Positions 24,236 through 35,246 of a stretch of DNA of 64,000 nucleotides are shown here, piece after piece. The notes beneath the pieces are model-generated. The model did no database searches, had not been told where the DNA came from, and was given only the letters and a program-made list of their open reading frames with translations. The translations under genes were made by a program, and so were the position numbers. Within the stretch, counting starts at the first letter, position 1, and each line of letters begins with the position of its first letter. This DNA comes from Plectosphaerella cucumerina (taxonomy: Eukaryota; Ascomycota; Sordariomycetes; Glomerellales; Plectosphaerellaceae), in the NCBI GenBank assembly GCA_020746995.1, contig JAGPXD010000004.1, positions 4,960,001 through 5,024,000 of the forward strand, read 5' to 3'.

Positions 24236-25329
24236 ATACTCAACCTCACGATACCTCAAGACTGCGGGCGGACACGCCTGGATGGGACACTCAAGAAGTT
24301 ACGCACGGAATGGCCTCGGTTTCTTACATGTCAATGGCGTCGGGAAGCCCGGTTGCGGCTTTGGTTCGATTTGCCTTGCGGCGTGTAGGAGGTCGGTCTA
24401 GATATGGACAATCAAAAGCCTGGCGGATTTTTTGAGACTCCTCGCATCTCCAAACTTCATGTGATTTTGATGTCTGAATCATGTGGTCCTGTTATGGGAT
24501 TGCTGCCGTTGGTGTCGGTTCTTCGACCGATCATGGATCTACGCACGGTCGACAACCCCAGCTACATGGTCATCTGGGAGAGCGCTATCACGATGGATCA
24601 GATTTGGGCGTTGATAGCCTGGCAGTCGAGGGATATTTGATGGAAACTTTCATTCATCTTTTGAAGCCTGTGATTCAATGGATCATCTAGCCAGCCACTC
24701 GATATGTGAAGCAGCCGCCTCGCTAGGTCGATGATGACCATGCCGAACAGGAAAAGCTGCGCTTAGCAGCGATCTTGTCTGATTAAGCGGATATGTAGCA
24801 AACAGTCGTACTGGTGAGACCCAGGACTTTACCGAGTAGGAGTTGACCCGACGGCCGAACTCATCTCGTTGAGACGCAACCGATGGCGGTGCTGCCCGCA
24901 TTGCAAACTTGAAGTGTAGTTTGTCGATGCACTCAGGCGGCTGACTCATCCCCGCAGACCTGAAGAGGCCAGGTGAAGGAACGTGCACCGTGCTCCAGAC
25001 TGTTGCCCCAGCAACTCGCGAATCCACTTACACCTGTCGCTGATTGGCCGCTTAATCCCAGTCCAAAATACCGATCTCGACAGGGAACAGGATGCTGGCC
25101 CTCCGTGATCCCGGATTCCCAAGGACGCGCCGCATGAACTAATAATTTCTTCCCCTTTTGCATTCGAGACCATGGACATCAACGACGCGTGAACGATCCG
25201 TTCCAACAACCCGAACAACCGCTCCTTTTGGTTTTTGACGCAGGCGCTGCTGCAGTAGAGGAGGAACGCGTTCCACGCAACACGATAACCGCCGAGTCCG
25301 AGAACAGACAGGTCCGAGAACAACATCCA
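24236..25329. other. Intergenic RPP2 3' flank and MPS1 promoter
   Basis: A 1.09-kb tandem gap. No gene was supported. It ends with a short upstream open frame listed separately. Confidence 0.5.
25172..25192 (+). promoter_or_regulatory. Candidate uORF in the MPS1 leader
   Basis: An ATG in good context (accATGg) opens a six-codon frame, MDINDA, that stops at 25190-25192, 137 nt before the presumed MPS1 start. If the transcript begins upstream of it, it could lower translation of the kinase. Confidence 0.4.
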
Positions 25330-27958
25330 ATGTCGGCAGCATCACCAACACCAATGGGCGCCGCCCCAGCTCCCGAGCTTGTCCGGAGAACTTCGCAACG
25401 ACAGGCGTTGCGCAGACCACCGTCACGATCCCAATTGAGCCGTCCCGAAGTAAACACAGCCGGGCCTCCCGCCAAGAGGCCCGAATCGCAGACATATGCC
25501 GGCAACGACAGCTCCGACGACGAGATTCCTGTGCCTATGAAGCTCAGTGCCCTCACAAAAGCCCTTCTTAACGACGGCCCTGCAACCAGGCGGCCCGTTT
25601 CGCCCCCTAGGACCAGGCGCCGAACGAGCAACCTTGCCGCGTCAACGTCCAGCGCGTCGGAAGAACGAAGACATCTGAGGTCGGGCAGCGTGCAAGCTTC
25701 GGAGCAAAAGCCCTCACGACCGACATCTCCTCGCAGAAACAAAGAAAGCAGGGAGGCCAGCCCCGTGCGGAAACGCGTTATCCGATTGAGCAACACGGCC
25801 CGTGACTCTGGTTTCGGCCAGGTGCAGCCCGAGAAGCGACGGTCCACTTCTACACGGCAAGCTTCTCGAGAAACACTCCGCAGCAGCCGGACATCCAGCC
25901 AGCACGAGGCTCGCGACCAGTCCGCCGACGAACAAGCAGAGCCGCAGCATCCTAATGTGTACACGCCTCAGTCTCAAGGCATGCGCGTCGTTCGCATCTC
26001 GGCGTCATCCGCCAGCAGGAGAGCTGCCCAAGGACCGTCGCCGGCGTTGAGACGGTCCATTTCTCATGCCGACGCTGAGGCGCCGTCAGAACCCGCCATC
26101 CGCGACAGCGCTCCTCCCAGCCACGGGAGCGACCAGCCCCATTCCAACGGTGCCCGCAGCGTCAAGATCGAGGACAACCTCGCACTGCAGAGCTCCATGC
26201 GCGTCAAGAGGGTTGGCAAGGTTCCAGGGAGCTTCTTGAGCGGACCCGCTCGTCGAGGCCGCAGGAGGCAGAGCGAGGAGGAGGCCGAGGCCAACGGTGA
26301 ACCCTACGCCATGGCATCGAGCCAGGACCCTGATGGCCTGGCTGGCGACCTTCAGCCAGACGCCGCGCCTTCTTTCTATGGCAACGGCAGAGACTTTGCG
26401 TCAGGCAGCCCTGTTGCTCCTAAGGATTCCTCCAGGGCGACCCATCGTCGACAAATGTCCGACGCCCTTGCCGAGGCCGCTGCACGTCCTGCGCCTGAGG
26501 AAGAGTATGTTCCAGAGGTGCACATTCCCTTCAAGCTGCCATCGCGGCCGCACATGCCGTCGGCCCTCGACCAGGAAAACGAACCCCCTTCGACATTCAA
26601 GCGTTCCCAGAGTAAGATCGAGATTATCCCGCAAAGTGAGGTCAAGGAGATCCCCAGGCGGCCCCCGAGCGCCGACGTTCCGAATCGCCATGCATCACCC
26701 GACAGGAAGGCGCTCGCGTCCCTGGCCAGCAACACTCCTCGTCGCCCTGCACCGCCACCCCCGCCGCCAAAGATGTCGGTCCTTCAGGCCGCCACCACGA
26801 CATCCCACGCTGCGAGCACATCCCAGGGAAAACAGAGGAGGAATGTGCTTCGCGTCAACGGGAAGACGTACTCGAGGCTTGACTGCCTCGGTCGGGGCGG
26901 CAGTGCCAAGGTCTACCGCGTGACGGCAGAAAACGGAACCATGTTTGCCCTCAAGAGGGTTTCTCTCGAGCAAGCCGATCCCATGACCATCAAGGGCTAC
27001 CGCGGGGAGATTGACCTGTTGGGGAAACTCACAACGGTCGACCGTGTGATCAACCTCTACGACTGGGAGTTGAACGACGAGAAGAAGATGCTTACCCTGG
27101 TAAGTCTCTCTCTGTTCACGCCAAGCTGCCCTATGCTAATTTTTGCAGCTTATGGAGTTGGGCGAGCGAGATCTCAACTCAATGTTGAAGGACCGCCAGA
27201 ACCCCGAGGCCGCCAAGTTCGACCCCGCCTTTGTGCGGTTCTACTGGAAAGAGATGCTCGAGTGCCTGCAGTCTGTTCACCAGTTTGACGTTGTGCACTC
27301 GGACCTGAAGCCAGCCAACTTTGTCCTCGTCCAAGGCCGCCTCAAACTCATCGATTTCGGAATCGCCAACGCCATCGAGACAGACGAGACGGTCAACGTC
27401 CACCGCGAGACGCAGATCGGCACCCCGAACTACATGTCGCCGGAGTCACTCATGGACTTCAACGCCCCCCGCGGTGCTCGTGTGCCGGGCAGACCCAAGT
27501 TGATGAAGCTCGGCAAGCCCAGCGATATCTGGTCCCTGGGCTGCATCCTGTACCAGATGGTGTACGGCGTGCCTCCATTTGGTCACATCGTGAACCAAAT
27601 GGCGCGCTGCCAGGCCATTATCAACTGGGATCACGCCATCGAATTTCCAGCACGCGGCATGGGCGGCGTCCCGGTCCCGCCCTCTCTTTTGCGCACTCTC
27701 AAGCGCTGTCTCAACCGCGAGATCCACATGCGTCCGACCAGCGAGGAGCTTCTCCACGAGACAGATCCGTTCCTGTACCCGATGGAGCTGCCGGACCGGG
27801 CACTGCCCATCGACGAAGACCTTCTCGGCAGGATCATCCAGAGCGTCGTGTCACGTTGCCGCGACAACATGCCCAGCGAGGCTGAGGCCAAAAGCATCTG
27901 GCCAGGCGCCTACTGGCAGAGCGTCAAAAAGGCCACTGAGATGAGCCGGATGTCGTAG
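25330..27958 (+). CDS. MPS1: MPS1/TTK-type spindle-checkpoint protein kinase
   Basis: CDS join(25330..27099,27149..27958), 859 aa with one 49-nt intron. The start chosen is the ATG of MSAASPTPMG; the frame continues upstream to 25189 but has no ATG. Residues 1-500 are a basic, Ser/Pro/Arg-rich disordered region as in other Mps1 proteins. The kinase domain spans about 513-800: Gly loop LGRGGSAKVY, Lys in FALKRV, catalytic HSDLKPANF, DFGIAN, and GTPNYMSPES. A longer C-terminal tail follows. The HSD in place of HRD is typical of the family. The role is kinetochore signalling (spindle assembly checkpoint) and, in yeast, spindle-pole duplication. Confidence 0.93.
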
Positions 27959-28381
27959 GACGATTCCGCGTACTACGAATGAGAAGGATGTGGGCAAGAT
28001 TGACGAGCCTGCGATGTTGTTTTAGCGTCTTGTTGTGGGAACCATGTTTCTGTCGGGCCACGGCTCTGGGTGCCAGGATTGAATTGTTCTGGGTCGAATT
28101 GCGGCTGGCGGAGTTTCGGGTTTCTTGCTGCTTGTTCTATTATTCCCAAGGGTGTGCTTCGCGCACACCATGCGTTGATGAATCATTTATCACTTCTGCA
28201 TCCATTCATTCCTGCTGTGGTTGTCTTCTTCAGTGTGCCATGCCGCATGGCCGAACCCGGGTATCGGGCCACTTGTTCCTCTTATTCAAATATGGTACAT
28301 CCGGCTACTGGCCGGGAGTTACACAGTTCCTCGTGGACTTGTTGTTACAGTTCGTGCCTCTCTGACCGCCAACACGGTCCC
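27959..28381. other. Intergenic between convergent MPS1 and bL21m genes
   Basis: A 423-bp terminator zone with T-rich stretches. Nothing else was seen. Confidence 0.5.
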
Positions 28382-29011
28382 CTACTCGATGTCCTCCACC
28401 TCCTTGATCTTCAGCTCGCTGATAGCCAGAGTAGTGAACCTGTGCTGGCTCCTGATGGTCTGCTTGCGCCGCGTGCGCTGCTTCTTCTTGACGGTGAGGC
28501 GGACGGGCTCGAGTTCGGAGCCGGTAACTACGGCGCGGCACTCGAACAGGCGGTCATCGATGTAGGGCGCGCCCTTGAGGGTGAAGTCGCGGCTACCGAG
28601 AACTGAGGCGCGGTCGAGACGCAGGACATCGCCGGGAACGACACCGGGCATTCGGAAAGGCAGACGAACGTGGTCGCCGGGCTGCACGAGGTAGGGGCGG
28701 CCGTGGATGTGGACGGTGATGTAGTGCGAGGGCTGGGCGGCCAGCAGCGGCAGCAGGTCGCGGACGGACTGAGAAATGGTCTTCGGTGTCGACGGTTGCG
28801 GCGGGTAGATGGCCTCGATGGGCTTCTTGGAGGGCGTCGGGGGTATTGTCGCGGCTGCGGCGTCTGGGGTTGGTGCCGGCTCGACAATGGGTGGTGTGGA
28901 GTTGAAGCTGCGCCGGGCCTGCAGCGGCAGCAGGGCAACGGGAGAGAGGCAGACAGGACGCGCCGCTGGAGCACGCAGCTCCAAAATGGAGCGGAGGAGT
29001 GACCTGCTCAT
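28382..29011 (-). CDS. MRPL49: Mitochondrial large-subunit ribosomal protein bL21m
   Basis: Intronless, 209 aa. An N-terminal Arg/Ser/Ala-rich presequence (MSRSLLRSILELRAPAAR) indicates mitochondrial import. The bL21 fold begins near residue 97 with HYITVHIHGRPYLV, PGDHVRLPF, PGDVLRLDRASVLGSRDFTLKG and DDRLFECRAVVTG, ending in a basic segment (KKKQRTRRKQTIRSQHRFT). It corresponds to yeast Mrpl49. It is divergent from NSA2 with about 360 bp between starts, so a mitochondrial ribosomal gene and a cytosolic ribosome-assembly gene may share control. Confidence 0.9.
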   Translation of the reverse strand: MSRSLLRSILELRAPAARPVCLSPVALLPLQARRSFNSTPPIVEPAPTPDAAAATIPPTPSKKPIEAIYPPQPSTPKTISQSVRDLLPLLAAQPSHYITVHIHGRPYLVQPGDHVRLPFRMPGVVPGDVLRLDRASVLGSRDFTLKGAPYIDDRLFECRAVVTGSELEPVRLTVKKKQRTRRKQTIRSQHRFTTLAISELKIKEVEDIE

Positions 29012-29374
29012 TGTGATGCAGCGTGGGTGGACAATTCGGCTGGTGACTGCGGACCTTGGAGCACCTGATGTTGCGTCCCAGAAAAGTTTCGCTGGGCGAC
29101 AGCCAGGCTCTGACGGAACCGGAGACGCAAATAATCCGAGTCGCGTGGTGCCCGCCCGTGCGACGGAGCGTTGGCTGGGGTCGCGCCGCCGCCCCGCCGG
29201 ACCATCGAAATCTTGGCGTCGTTCCTGATTTTCTTATCCTTATCGTCAACTCGACCCGCCATTATTTTCCATGCAGCTTGACTTTGTCTTCGGCTTCGAC
29301 TTGCGAACTGACGGTCTGCACCACCAACTTCTCGCACCCAAAGACCAAGACGCTGCGAAGCGCCCGATCTCAAT
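29012..29374. promoter_or_regulatory. Divergent promoter bL21m / NSA2
   Basis: A 363-bp region between the two start codons with no coding feature. The spacing makes a shared bidirectional promoter likely. Confidence 0.55.
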
Positions 29375-31016
29375 ATGCCTCAGAACGAGTGTCAGTTTTT
29401 GAAGCCCTTTCCTTTGCTATGACTTGTTTGCTAACCCTCATCGACAGACATGGAGGTCAGAGCCAACCCGCCACCCGACCGCCACCCCTCTCCTCTCCGA
29501 CTGACCCGTTCCGCAGCGATGGAGGAAACTCCACGGAAAGCGTCTCGACCACGACGAACGTGCGCGCAAGAAGGCAGCCCGTGAGGGTCACAAGCAGTCA
29601 CACGATGCTCAGAACCTGCGCGGCCTCAAGGCCAAGATGCACGCCGAGTCCCGCCGCAAGGAGAAGATCCAGATGCGCAAGCAGATCAAGGCACACGAGG
29701 AGCGCGACATCAAGACGAACAACGACAAGGAGCCCAGCGAGCCCATGCCCTCGTACCTGCTGGATCGCAACAAGTGGGTTGAAATACTCGAGCCCCGCGA
29801 GAAGATGCTGACATTCGGACAAAAGCCCCAACACAGCAAAGTTAGTAGCACTCTTCCGAGCGTTTCCTCTTCACAGTCTGCACCGACGTCGACTATCAGT
29901 CTCCGAGTCCGTTTAGGGGAGAAGTGACTCTGCGGACGCAGCGGAGATCGAAACGACAGCTTGCCATCTCGACCTCCCGCCCCTCCCCCCTTCTCTCTTC
30001 TTCCACCACCTCCCACCTAACCCTGAGTCTTTTCCCACCCTCGACCTTGTCAACGTCAGGGTCTCTCAATCCTTTGTCGATCTGCATTGCGGTGCCTGCG
30101 CGCGCGCGCGGCCGCGTCAGAGCCTGGTTCGACGCGCGCGAGGCTTCTCCCTCCACAGTCGCGCATCACAGCATCCCGAGATCAAGCTGCTAACTTTCAC
30201 AGGGCTATCTCCTCCCAAATCAAATCGAAAAGAGCCGAAAAGGCAGCTAGGTTCTCAGTACCTCTGCCGAAGGTTCGCGGGTCGGTAAAACCCTATCTGG
30301 GCCTTGGAACTCCATTACTGACAGATTTGCTAGTATCGCCGAGGACGAGATGTTTAAGGTGATTGGCACGGGAAAGAAGACCCATCAGAAGTCGTGGAAG
30401 AGGTTCGTTAGCCATTGTCGACGTCAACGCTCCCGCAGCAGTCTAACCTGGCGCCAGGTTTGTCACCAAGCCTACCTTCGTCGGCGACAACTTCACCCGT
30501 CGCGACCCCAAGTCAGTTCCACCCGTCCCCTAACCATGTTCACTTGATATTAACACTCGGCAAAGGCACGAGCGATTCATCCGTCCCATGGGACTGCGCC
30601 ACAAGTTTGCGCACATCAGCGTTCCCAGTCTTGGCGTCACGGCGAAGCTCCCTATCATCTCTGTCAAGAAGAACCCGTATGACCCATCCAGCTTGAGACC
30701 GAGCCACGCCATGAACCGCCGCTGACAATACATAGTTCGAGCCCGCTGTACACCAACCTGGGTGTTCTGACAAAAGGAACGATTGTCGAGGTCAACGTCA
30801 GGTTTGTTGAGCGCGCCACTTTCTCATCACGCACGTATGCTGACGGTAGCACAGCGAGTTGGGCATGACATCTGCTGGAGGAAAGGTCGTTTGGGGTCGG
30901 TTTGCCCAGGTGAGTAGCTCCTTGGCCCCTTTTCGGACGGACGGCTAACATAAAGTCGCAAGATCACGAACAACCCGGAGAACGACGGCTGCGTCAACGG
31001 AGTGCTTCTGGAGTGA
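29375..31016 (+). CDS. NSA2: Ribosome biogenesis protein NSA2
   Basis: CDS join(29375..29390,29448..29455,29517..29773,30203..30280,30334..30402,30458..30511,30566..30676,30736..30801,30855..30909,30963..31016): ten exons, 255 aa (yeast 261). NSA2 is a pre-60S factor acting in 27S rRNA processing and is related to ribosomal protein eS8. The joined exons read MPQNEYMERWRKLHGKRLDH, the basic N-terminal part, MPSYLLDRNKAISSQIK, FSVPLPKVRG, EDEMFKVIGTGK, KPTFVGDNFTRR, HISVPSLGV, YTNLGVLTKGTIVEVNVSELG and KVVWGRFAQ, in the family order and frame. Exon 2 is only 8 nt. Intron 3 is 429 nt, far longer than the others (52-61 nt). Two acceptors are AAG rather than CAG/TAG. Confidence 0.94.
30099..30110. 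repeat. Alternating CG dinucleotide run inside NSA2 intron 3
   Basis: A run of CG dinucleotides, CGCGCGCGCGCG, is followed by GGCCGCG. It lies in the unusually long third intron of NSA2. Confidence 0.7.
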
Positions 31017-31472
31017 GCAAGGCTCTCTCTGTTACGAGAGCACGGATGTGTTGGGCGGCAGCTGCCTCGGCGTTTGGCGTTACAAGTAGACCCAAAACTG
31101 TTTGAGAGGGGACATTCGGAGATTTGCTCTCGCACTCTGTTGTCTATAATGCGACATCATTCTCTGCATATCTTTCAGGATCATTGACGTGGTTGTTGGT
31201 CAACGTCGTGGGTGACTGTCGACATTTCCGTCAGGACAGACCACGTCCGTTGCCGAGTTCGGTGGAGGAAGTGGATGCAACAACCAATGGGGCCCCAGTG
31301 TCTTCCATGTTGTGGCACTGGCACAGCTCGGTGCGGGTCAGCGATTTCAGCGACGCGAGCCGAATTTGCAGCGTCGGGTCCCCATCAAGGTTGAGTCGAG
31401 TTGAAAGCGCCGCACATTTTATGTCGACTTGTGCGATCAACCATCTGCTAACAGCTTGTTCGGAATCCCATC
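31017..31472. other. Intergenic NSA2 / GNAT gene
   Basis: A 456-bp tandem gap without a supported gene; NSA2 terminator and GNAT promoter. Confidence 0.5.
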
Positions 31473-32051
31473 ATGGCAGCAGCGGACGACGTGGCTTCTC
31501 GCCCCACGAAGGCTTTCGAAGACTCTAAACTTCACAATGTTGTCATCAGCCAAGCGACACCAGAGGAAATCCCCGCCATTGTTGACTTCACCAAGGTGGC
31601 TCGCGCCGAGATCTTCCCAATGATCGACCAGACGTCGCATGATGTGCAGACGGCACGCGAGCTGGCTCAGTTTCAGCAGAAATACATCGACGACCCCGAT
31701 GGCGCGTTCCTCATTGCCAGGGTCGACGGCGCCATCGCGGCCTCCATCGCCTACGTCGCCTACGATGGTCGCTTCCCATACCTCAATCTCGCCCCGAGCC
31801 GCACCGTCGAGGTCATCAGACTCTATGTCGATCCGGGCATCCGACGCGCCGGCTTGGCGTCGCGTGTGTTCGCCGCGCTGGAGAAGACAGCGAGGGAGGC
31901 CGGCATCGAGCAGCTGTACCTCCACACACATCCGTTCCTCCCTGGCGCAGCCACCTTCTGGGAACGCCATGGGTTCTCGGTCATTCATGTCGACGATGAC
32001 CCTGTGTGGCAGACGATTCACATGAAGCTTGGCCTAGCTGCACAACAATAG
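31473..32051 (+). CDS. GNAT-family N-acetyltransferase
   Basis: Intronless 192-aa protein with no signal peptide. The GNAT fold shows in order: an N-terminal beta-alpha segment (ISQATPEEIPAIVDF), the substrate strand region with DGAFLIARVDGAIAASIAYV, motif A EVIRLYVDPGIRRAGLASRVF containing the acetyl-CoA pyrophosphate loop R-R-x-G-x-A, and motif B region LYLHTHPFLPGAATFWERHGF. The acceptor cannot be told from the sequence; small-molecule amines or protein N-termini are both possible. The gene starts 456 bp after NSA2 and is on the same strand. Confidence 0.85.
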   Translation: MAAADDVASRPTKAFEDSKLHNVVISQATPEEIPAIVDFTKVARAEIFPMIDQTSHDVQTARELAQFQQKYIDDPDGAFLIARVDGAIAASIAYVAYDGRFPYLNLAPSRTVEVIRLYVDPGIRRAGLASRVFAALEKTAREAGIEQLYLHTHPFLPGAATFWERHGFSVIHVDDDPVWQTIHMKLGLAAQQ

Positions 32052-32395
32052 GCCCGGATTCCGACCGACCGTTCGCCACGTTCAGTCTCTGCGGCCGAAC
32101 GCCAACATCTACGGCGACCACTAATCGATGTCAGGCTACCACATCGGGTAGTTGCGTCCGTTCGAATACAAGTTTGACTCATAATCATGATAACTTCAGC
32201 CAGGATGACGTAGAAGATGTGCGCTGCTCCGGACTCCATTACCAACCCGCGAAGAGAGTTCCACCACAAACTCCGCACCCGCTCCACGGCGCGCTACACG
32301 AACTCCGATTCAAAGCCATTGAAATAAGAGTCGTTCGTCCCGATGAACAAACTTGAATTCACTGTAAAGGGAAACCAGAGAAGGCATCTTGCAAC
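32052..32395. other. Intergenic GNAT / dehydrogenase gene
   Basis: A 344-bp tandem gap. No feature beyond expected 3' UTR and promoter. Confidence 0.5.
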
Positions 32396-33607
32396 ATGTC
32401 CATCCCGAGAACGAGCAAAGCTTTTCGCCGAACGGAGGGTGACCTGCCCAGAACGATTGAGCAGACGACTGAGAGTTTGCCAACCGTCGACGAACTCGGC
32501 CCTCTCGATGTCCTGATCAAGGTGCACGCCGTGTCGCTGAACTTCCGGGACGTGGCGATGCTGAACGGTCGGTATCCGGTCTCGGTCGAGGATCGAGGCA
32601 TCCCCTGCTCCGACTGCACAGCCGAGGTCGTTGCGATCGGCACATCCGTTCGGAGCTTTGTCCTTGGGGACAAAGTTGCACCGATTTTCGATGTCGCCAA
32701 CTTTTCGGGGCTGGAGGATGAACCACATTGTGCGCTCGGTGGAAGTGTGGCCGGCGTTCTGCGTGAGTACGCTGTTTTTGAAGAGCGCCTACTCGTCAAG
32801 CTGCCGGAACATTTGACGTGGGAAGAGGTACGACGGGGTCAAAGTGCCGTCGAAACAAGTTGATGGCTGAACTATACTCCAGGCTTCCACATTGACATGC
32901 GCTGGCGTTACGGCCTGGGTGGCCCTTGATGGGCTCGCGACGGAACGCAAAGACGCATCTGTTTTACTACAAGGTGAGCCTCTACTCAGTTTGGTAATTG
33001 GACAAGTGCTGAATCAAGAACCCAGGCACAGGAGGAGTCAGTCTTTTTGCCCTCGCGCTCTGTATTGCCAACGGCACCAAGGCGATCATCACTTCGTCGT
33101 CCGACGAGAAGCTCGAGGCGGTGAAGAAACTCGGCCCAGATGTCCATGGAATCAACTACAAGACCACCAAAAGCCAAAAGGATGCCATCTTGGACATCAC
33201 CGACGGCAAAGGTGTTGACTTTGTCGTCAACAACACCGGGCCCGGCTCCATTCCGGACGACATTGAGTTCCTTCGTGCGAGAGGGGGCACAGTCTCTCTT
33301 ATTGGGTTCCTTGACGGGCTCAGTGGAAATTGGGATCCCGGCGCCATCATGGCTCTGCTCGGAAAGTCTGCAAAGATTCAGTGAGCGACTGGTCCGCCCT
33401 CAGAAAAAAGTGCAATGCTGACATTGGCGCAGGGGCATCGCTGTAGGCTCCAAAGCCGATTACCAGCGGATGAACAAGTTCATTGAGGAGAAGAAGGTGA
33501 ACTTGGCGCCTATCATAGGCCGGGTATTTTCTTTCGAGGACTCTAGGGAAGCCTTTGACTATCTGTACTCGGGACAGCATACGGGAAAGGTTGTCATCAA
33601 ACTCTGA
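32396..33607 (+). CDS. Medium-chain NAD(P)-dependent alcohol dehydrogenase / quinone oxidoreductase
   Basis: CDS join(32396..32827,32883..32973,33026..33380,33433..33607), 350 aa. Three introns of 52-55 nt. GroES-like N-domain: KVHAVSLNFRDVAMLNGRYP and GIPCSDCTAEVVAIG, close to the 'NYRDL ... GKYP' and 'PCSDGAGEV' blocks of the family. The Rossmann half shows TCAGVTAWVAL, the nucleotide loop GTGGVSLFALALCIA, then VVNNTGPGSI and HTGKVVIKL at the end. The classical catalytic-zinc ligand pattern is not clear, so a zinc-independent reductase is possible. The substrate is unknown. It is convergent with the pectin methylesterase gene. Confidence 0.85.
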
Positions 33608-33857
33608 GTTCCGGTGCCCCATCCTGCAACATAAGTACATCAGATAGGTACAGTAGGTACTCGGCACTGCGACCCATGATGAGTTTTGGGCACTCGGCGA
33701 AGTACAAGAACAAAAGCTGAAGGAGCCTATTGAGCATCGTGCGGTTTCACCCGTGCAAATTGCATCAATACTGGCAGCAAAGTAGAATGTAGTTATGCCT
33801 TTGCCAACCTATGAAGTACCCCGAAGTCCTAGTAACAAAGGAGATCAATCGACTTGG

Positions 33858-34900
33858 CTACATGTACGAAGCGTCGTAGTAGGCCTTGCTGGCATAGCTG
33901 CTGGTCAAGATGGTGGAGATTGACACCGGTGACGAGAGGCTCTGAGAAAAAGCCCGAGTGCCAGAAGCCCCGGCGCCCTTGTTCTGATACTCGCCATAGG
34001 AAACATGAGCCGTTCTTGTGTCGTCTTTGTTCCAGACTGACCACCCCGCTGCATTGATGACGGCTGACATTGTGGTTTTTTGGAACGCGACGCGGGCGTA
34101 CTGGCCCCAAGGACGGCCAAGGTAGAAGGCGCCGTTTGGGACGGAATTGCCAGCGGCAGCAGCGATATCGCAACTGTTGAAAACGTAGTACGATGGGTTT
34201 GACGAAGAATCACGTCCGTTGGCTGTTGTCGTAATCATCAGCACTGGGTAGATCGTTATTCTTCATGGCACTTACCGGTGATCCACCCTTGGGATGCAGC
34301 GAGGACGCGGATGTCGCATCGCTCAAACCAGGCTGAGGCCTGCTGGCCAAAAATGAAGTCCGTGGCGCCTTGGATCAGGCAGCGAGAGTACAGCTGATAT
34401 CCGACATTGCTGAGGAGTGTGTCCTGAAAACCAGTAAAAGCGCAGCCGTAGTAGCCACTGTCTGCGTACGCGCTCAGAGCTATGGCTTGGCTTCCCTTGC
34501 CATACGTGTTGGCAACATTGACGTTGTACAATTTGAAGTTGGTAGCTTTGACACGCAGGGTGCCCGTTTGGTCGTTGTTGAGCCCATCCTTCTGGCTCTT
34601 GTTCGCGGAGATGGTGACCTTGTTCCCGGTGTAGCTGCTCGTGTCTGTGCTGTACCCATAGATGGTGAGCTGGGCGGCGCGACTAGATACAAGGACTTGC
34701 TCGTTGTAAGTGCCTTGGTTGATGAAGATGCACTGCTTTCCGGAAGAAGTGGTTGAGAGAGAATTGACTGCGGCTTGTATGGTACCGTACTGTCCACTAC
34801 CGGGAGACTTCGTCACGGTAATGCACCCAGAGGGCGCTGAGGTTCTGCTAGCAGCATGAACCGCAGCAAACAAAGTGATCAAGAAGGAGACCGACCTCAT
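33858..34900 (-). CDS. Secreted pectin methylesterase (CE8)
   Basis: CDS complement(join(33858..34222,34276..34900)), 329 aa, one 53-nt intron (34223-34275). A signal peptide (MRSVSFLITLFAAVHA) is followed by the right-handed beta-helix of carbohydrate esterase family 8. Signature regions are present: SGQYGTIQAAVNSL near the N-terminus, the oxyanion/acid-base GFQDTLL, the nucleophile block GATDFIFG, and LGRPWGQYARVAF, whose Arg-Pro-Trp binds substrate. It removes methyl groups from homogalacturonan so that lyases and polygalacturonases can act. Length is typical. It shares a divergent promoter with the SGNH acetylesterase gene. Confidence 0.95.
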
Positions 34901-35173
34901 CGTGGCATGAGCAGGCTGAAAGAATGCACCGGATGATGGAAACTGTCTCTTCGATCACAATTGAAACCTGGCATAGCGTTCAGAGAATCGCCGTCTTTTG
35001 AGTTAGCCCAGCTGAACGCCCTGCATCGGTAGTTGAGCCCGTATTTTGTCCACCAACTGTCCTCGTCACCTCCTCGGCTCCTGCCTGCATGACCAGGGTT
35101 GCATTGTCGATCGCGGGGTAGCCTCACGTGGTGGGAAGTCGGCGCCATGCAGTCGTCGTTGGCGGATGAATTA

Positions 35174-35185
35174 CCCCGGATAATT
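35174..35185 (+). promoter_or_regulatory. 12-mer shared with the adjacent transporter promoter
   Basis: CCCCGGATAATT here recurs exactly, on the opposite strand, at 39108-39119 upstream of the Dal5/Liz1-type transporter. It lies about 275 nt upstream of the pectin methylesterase start and about 500 nt upstream of the acetylesterase start. Confidence 0.45.
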
Positions 35186-35210
35186 TACTGGAAACTTTGA
35201 CCGACTCGAA

Positions 35211-35246
35211 CGCCTCGTAAACGCCTCGTACGGCACGGAATTGCCG
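35211..35246. promoter_or_regulatory. Tandem direct repeat plus CGG/CCG inverted site
   Basis: CGCCTCGTA occurs twice, 11 bp apart (35211-35219, 35222-35230), and is directly followed by CGGCACGGAATTGCCG. An inverted CGG...CCG pair is the usual half-site layout for Zn2Cys6 dimers; the actual binding factor is unknown. Confidence 0.4.

Noticed and set aside
25189..25329. N-terminal extension of MPS1 starting at 25189
   Set aside because: The first codon is GTG, not used as a start in fungal nuclear genes; the first ATG in frame is at 25330.
25179..25964. 261-codon minus-strand frame over MPS1
   Set aside because: Antisense to the Ser/Arg-rich kinase N-terminus; composition only mirrors it.
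29774..30202. Box C/D or H/ACA snoRNA in NSA2 intron 3
   Set aside because: CTGA-like words occur, but no RTGATGA box with matching terminal stem, and no ACA tail at the right spacing was seen.
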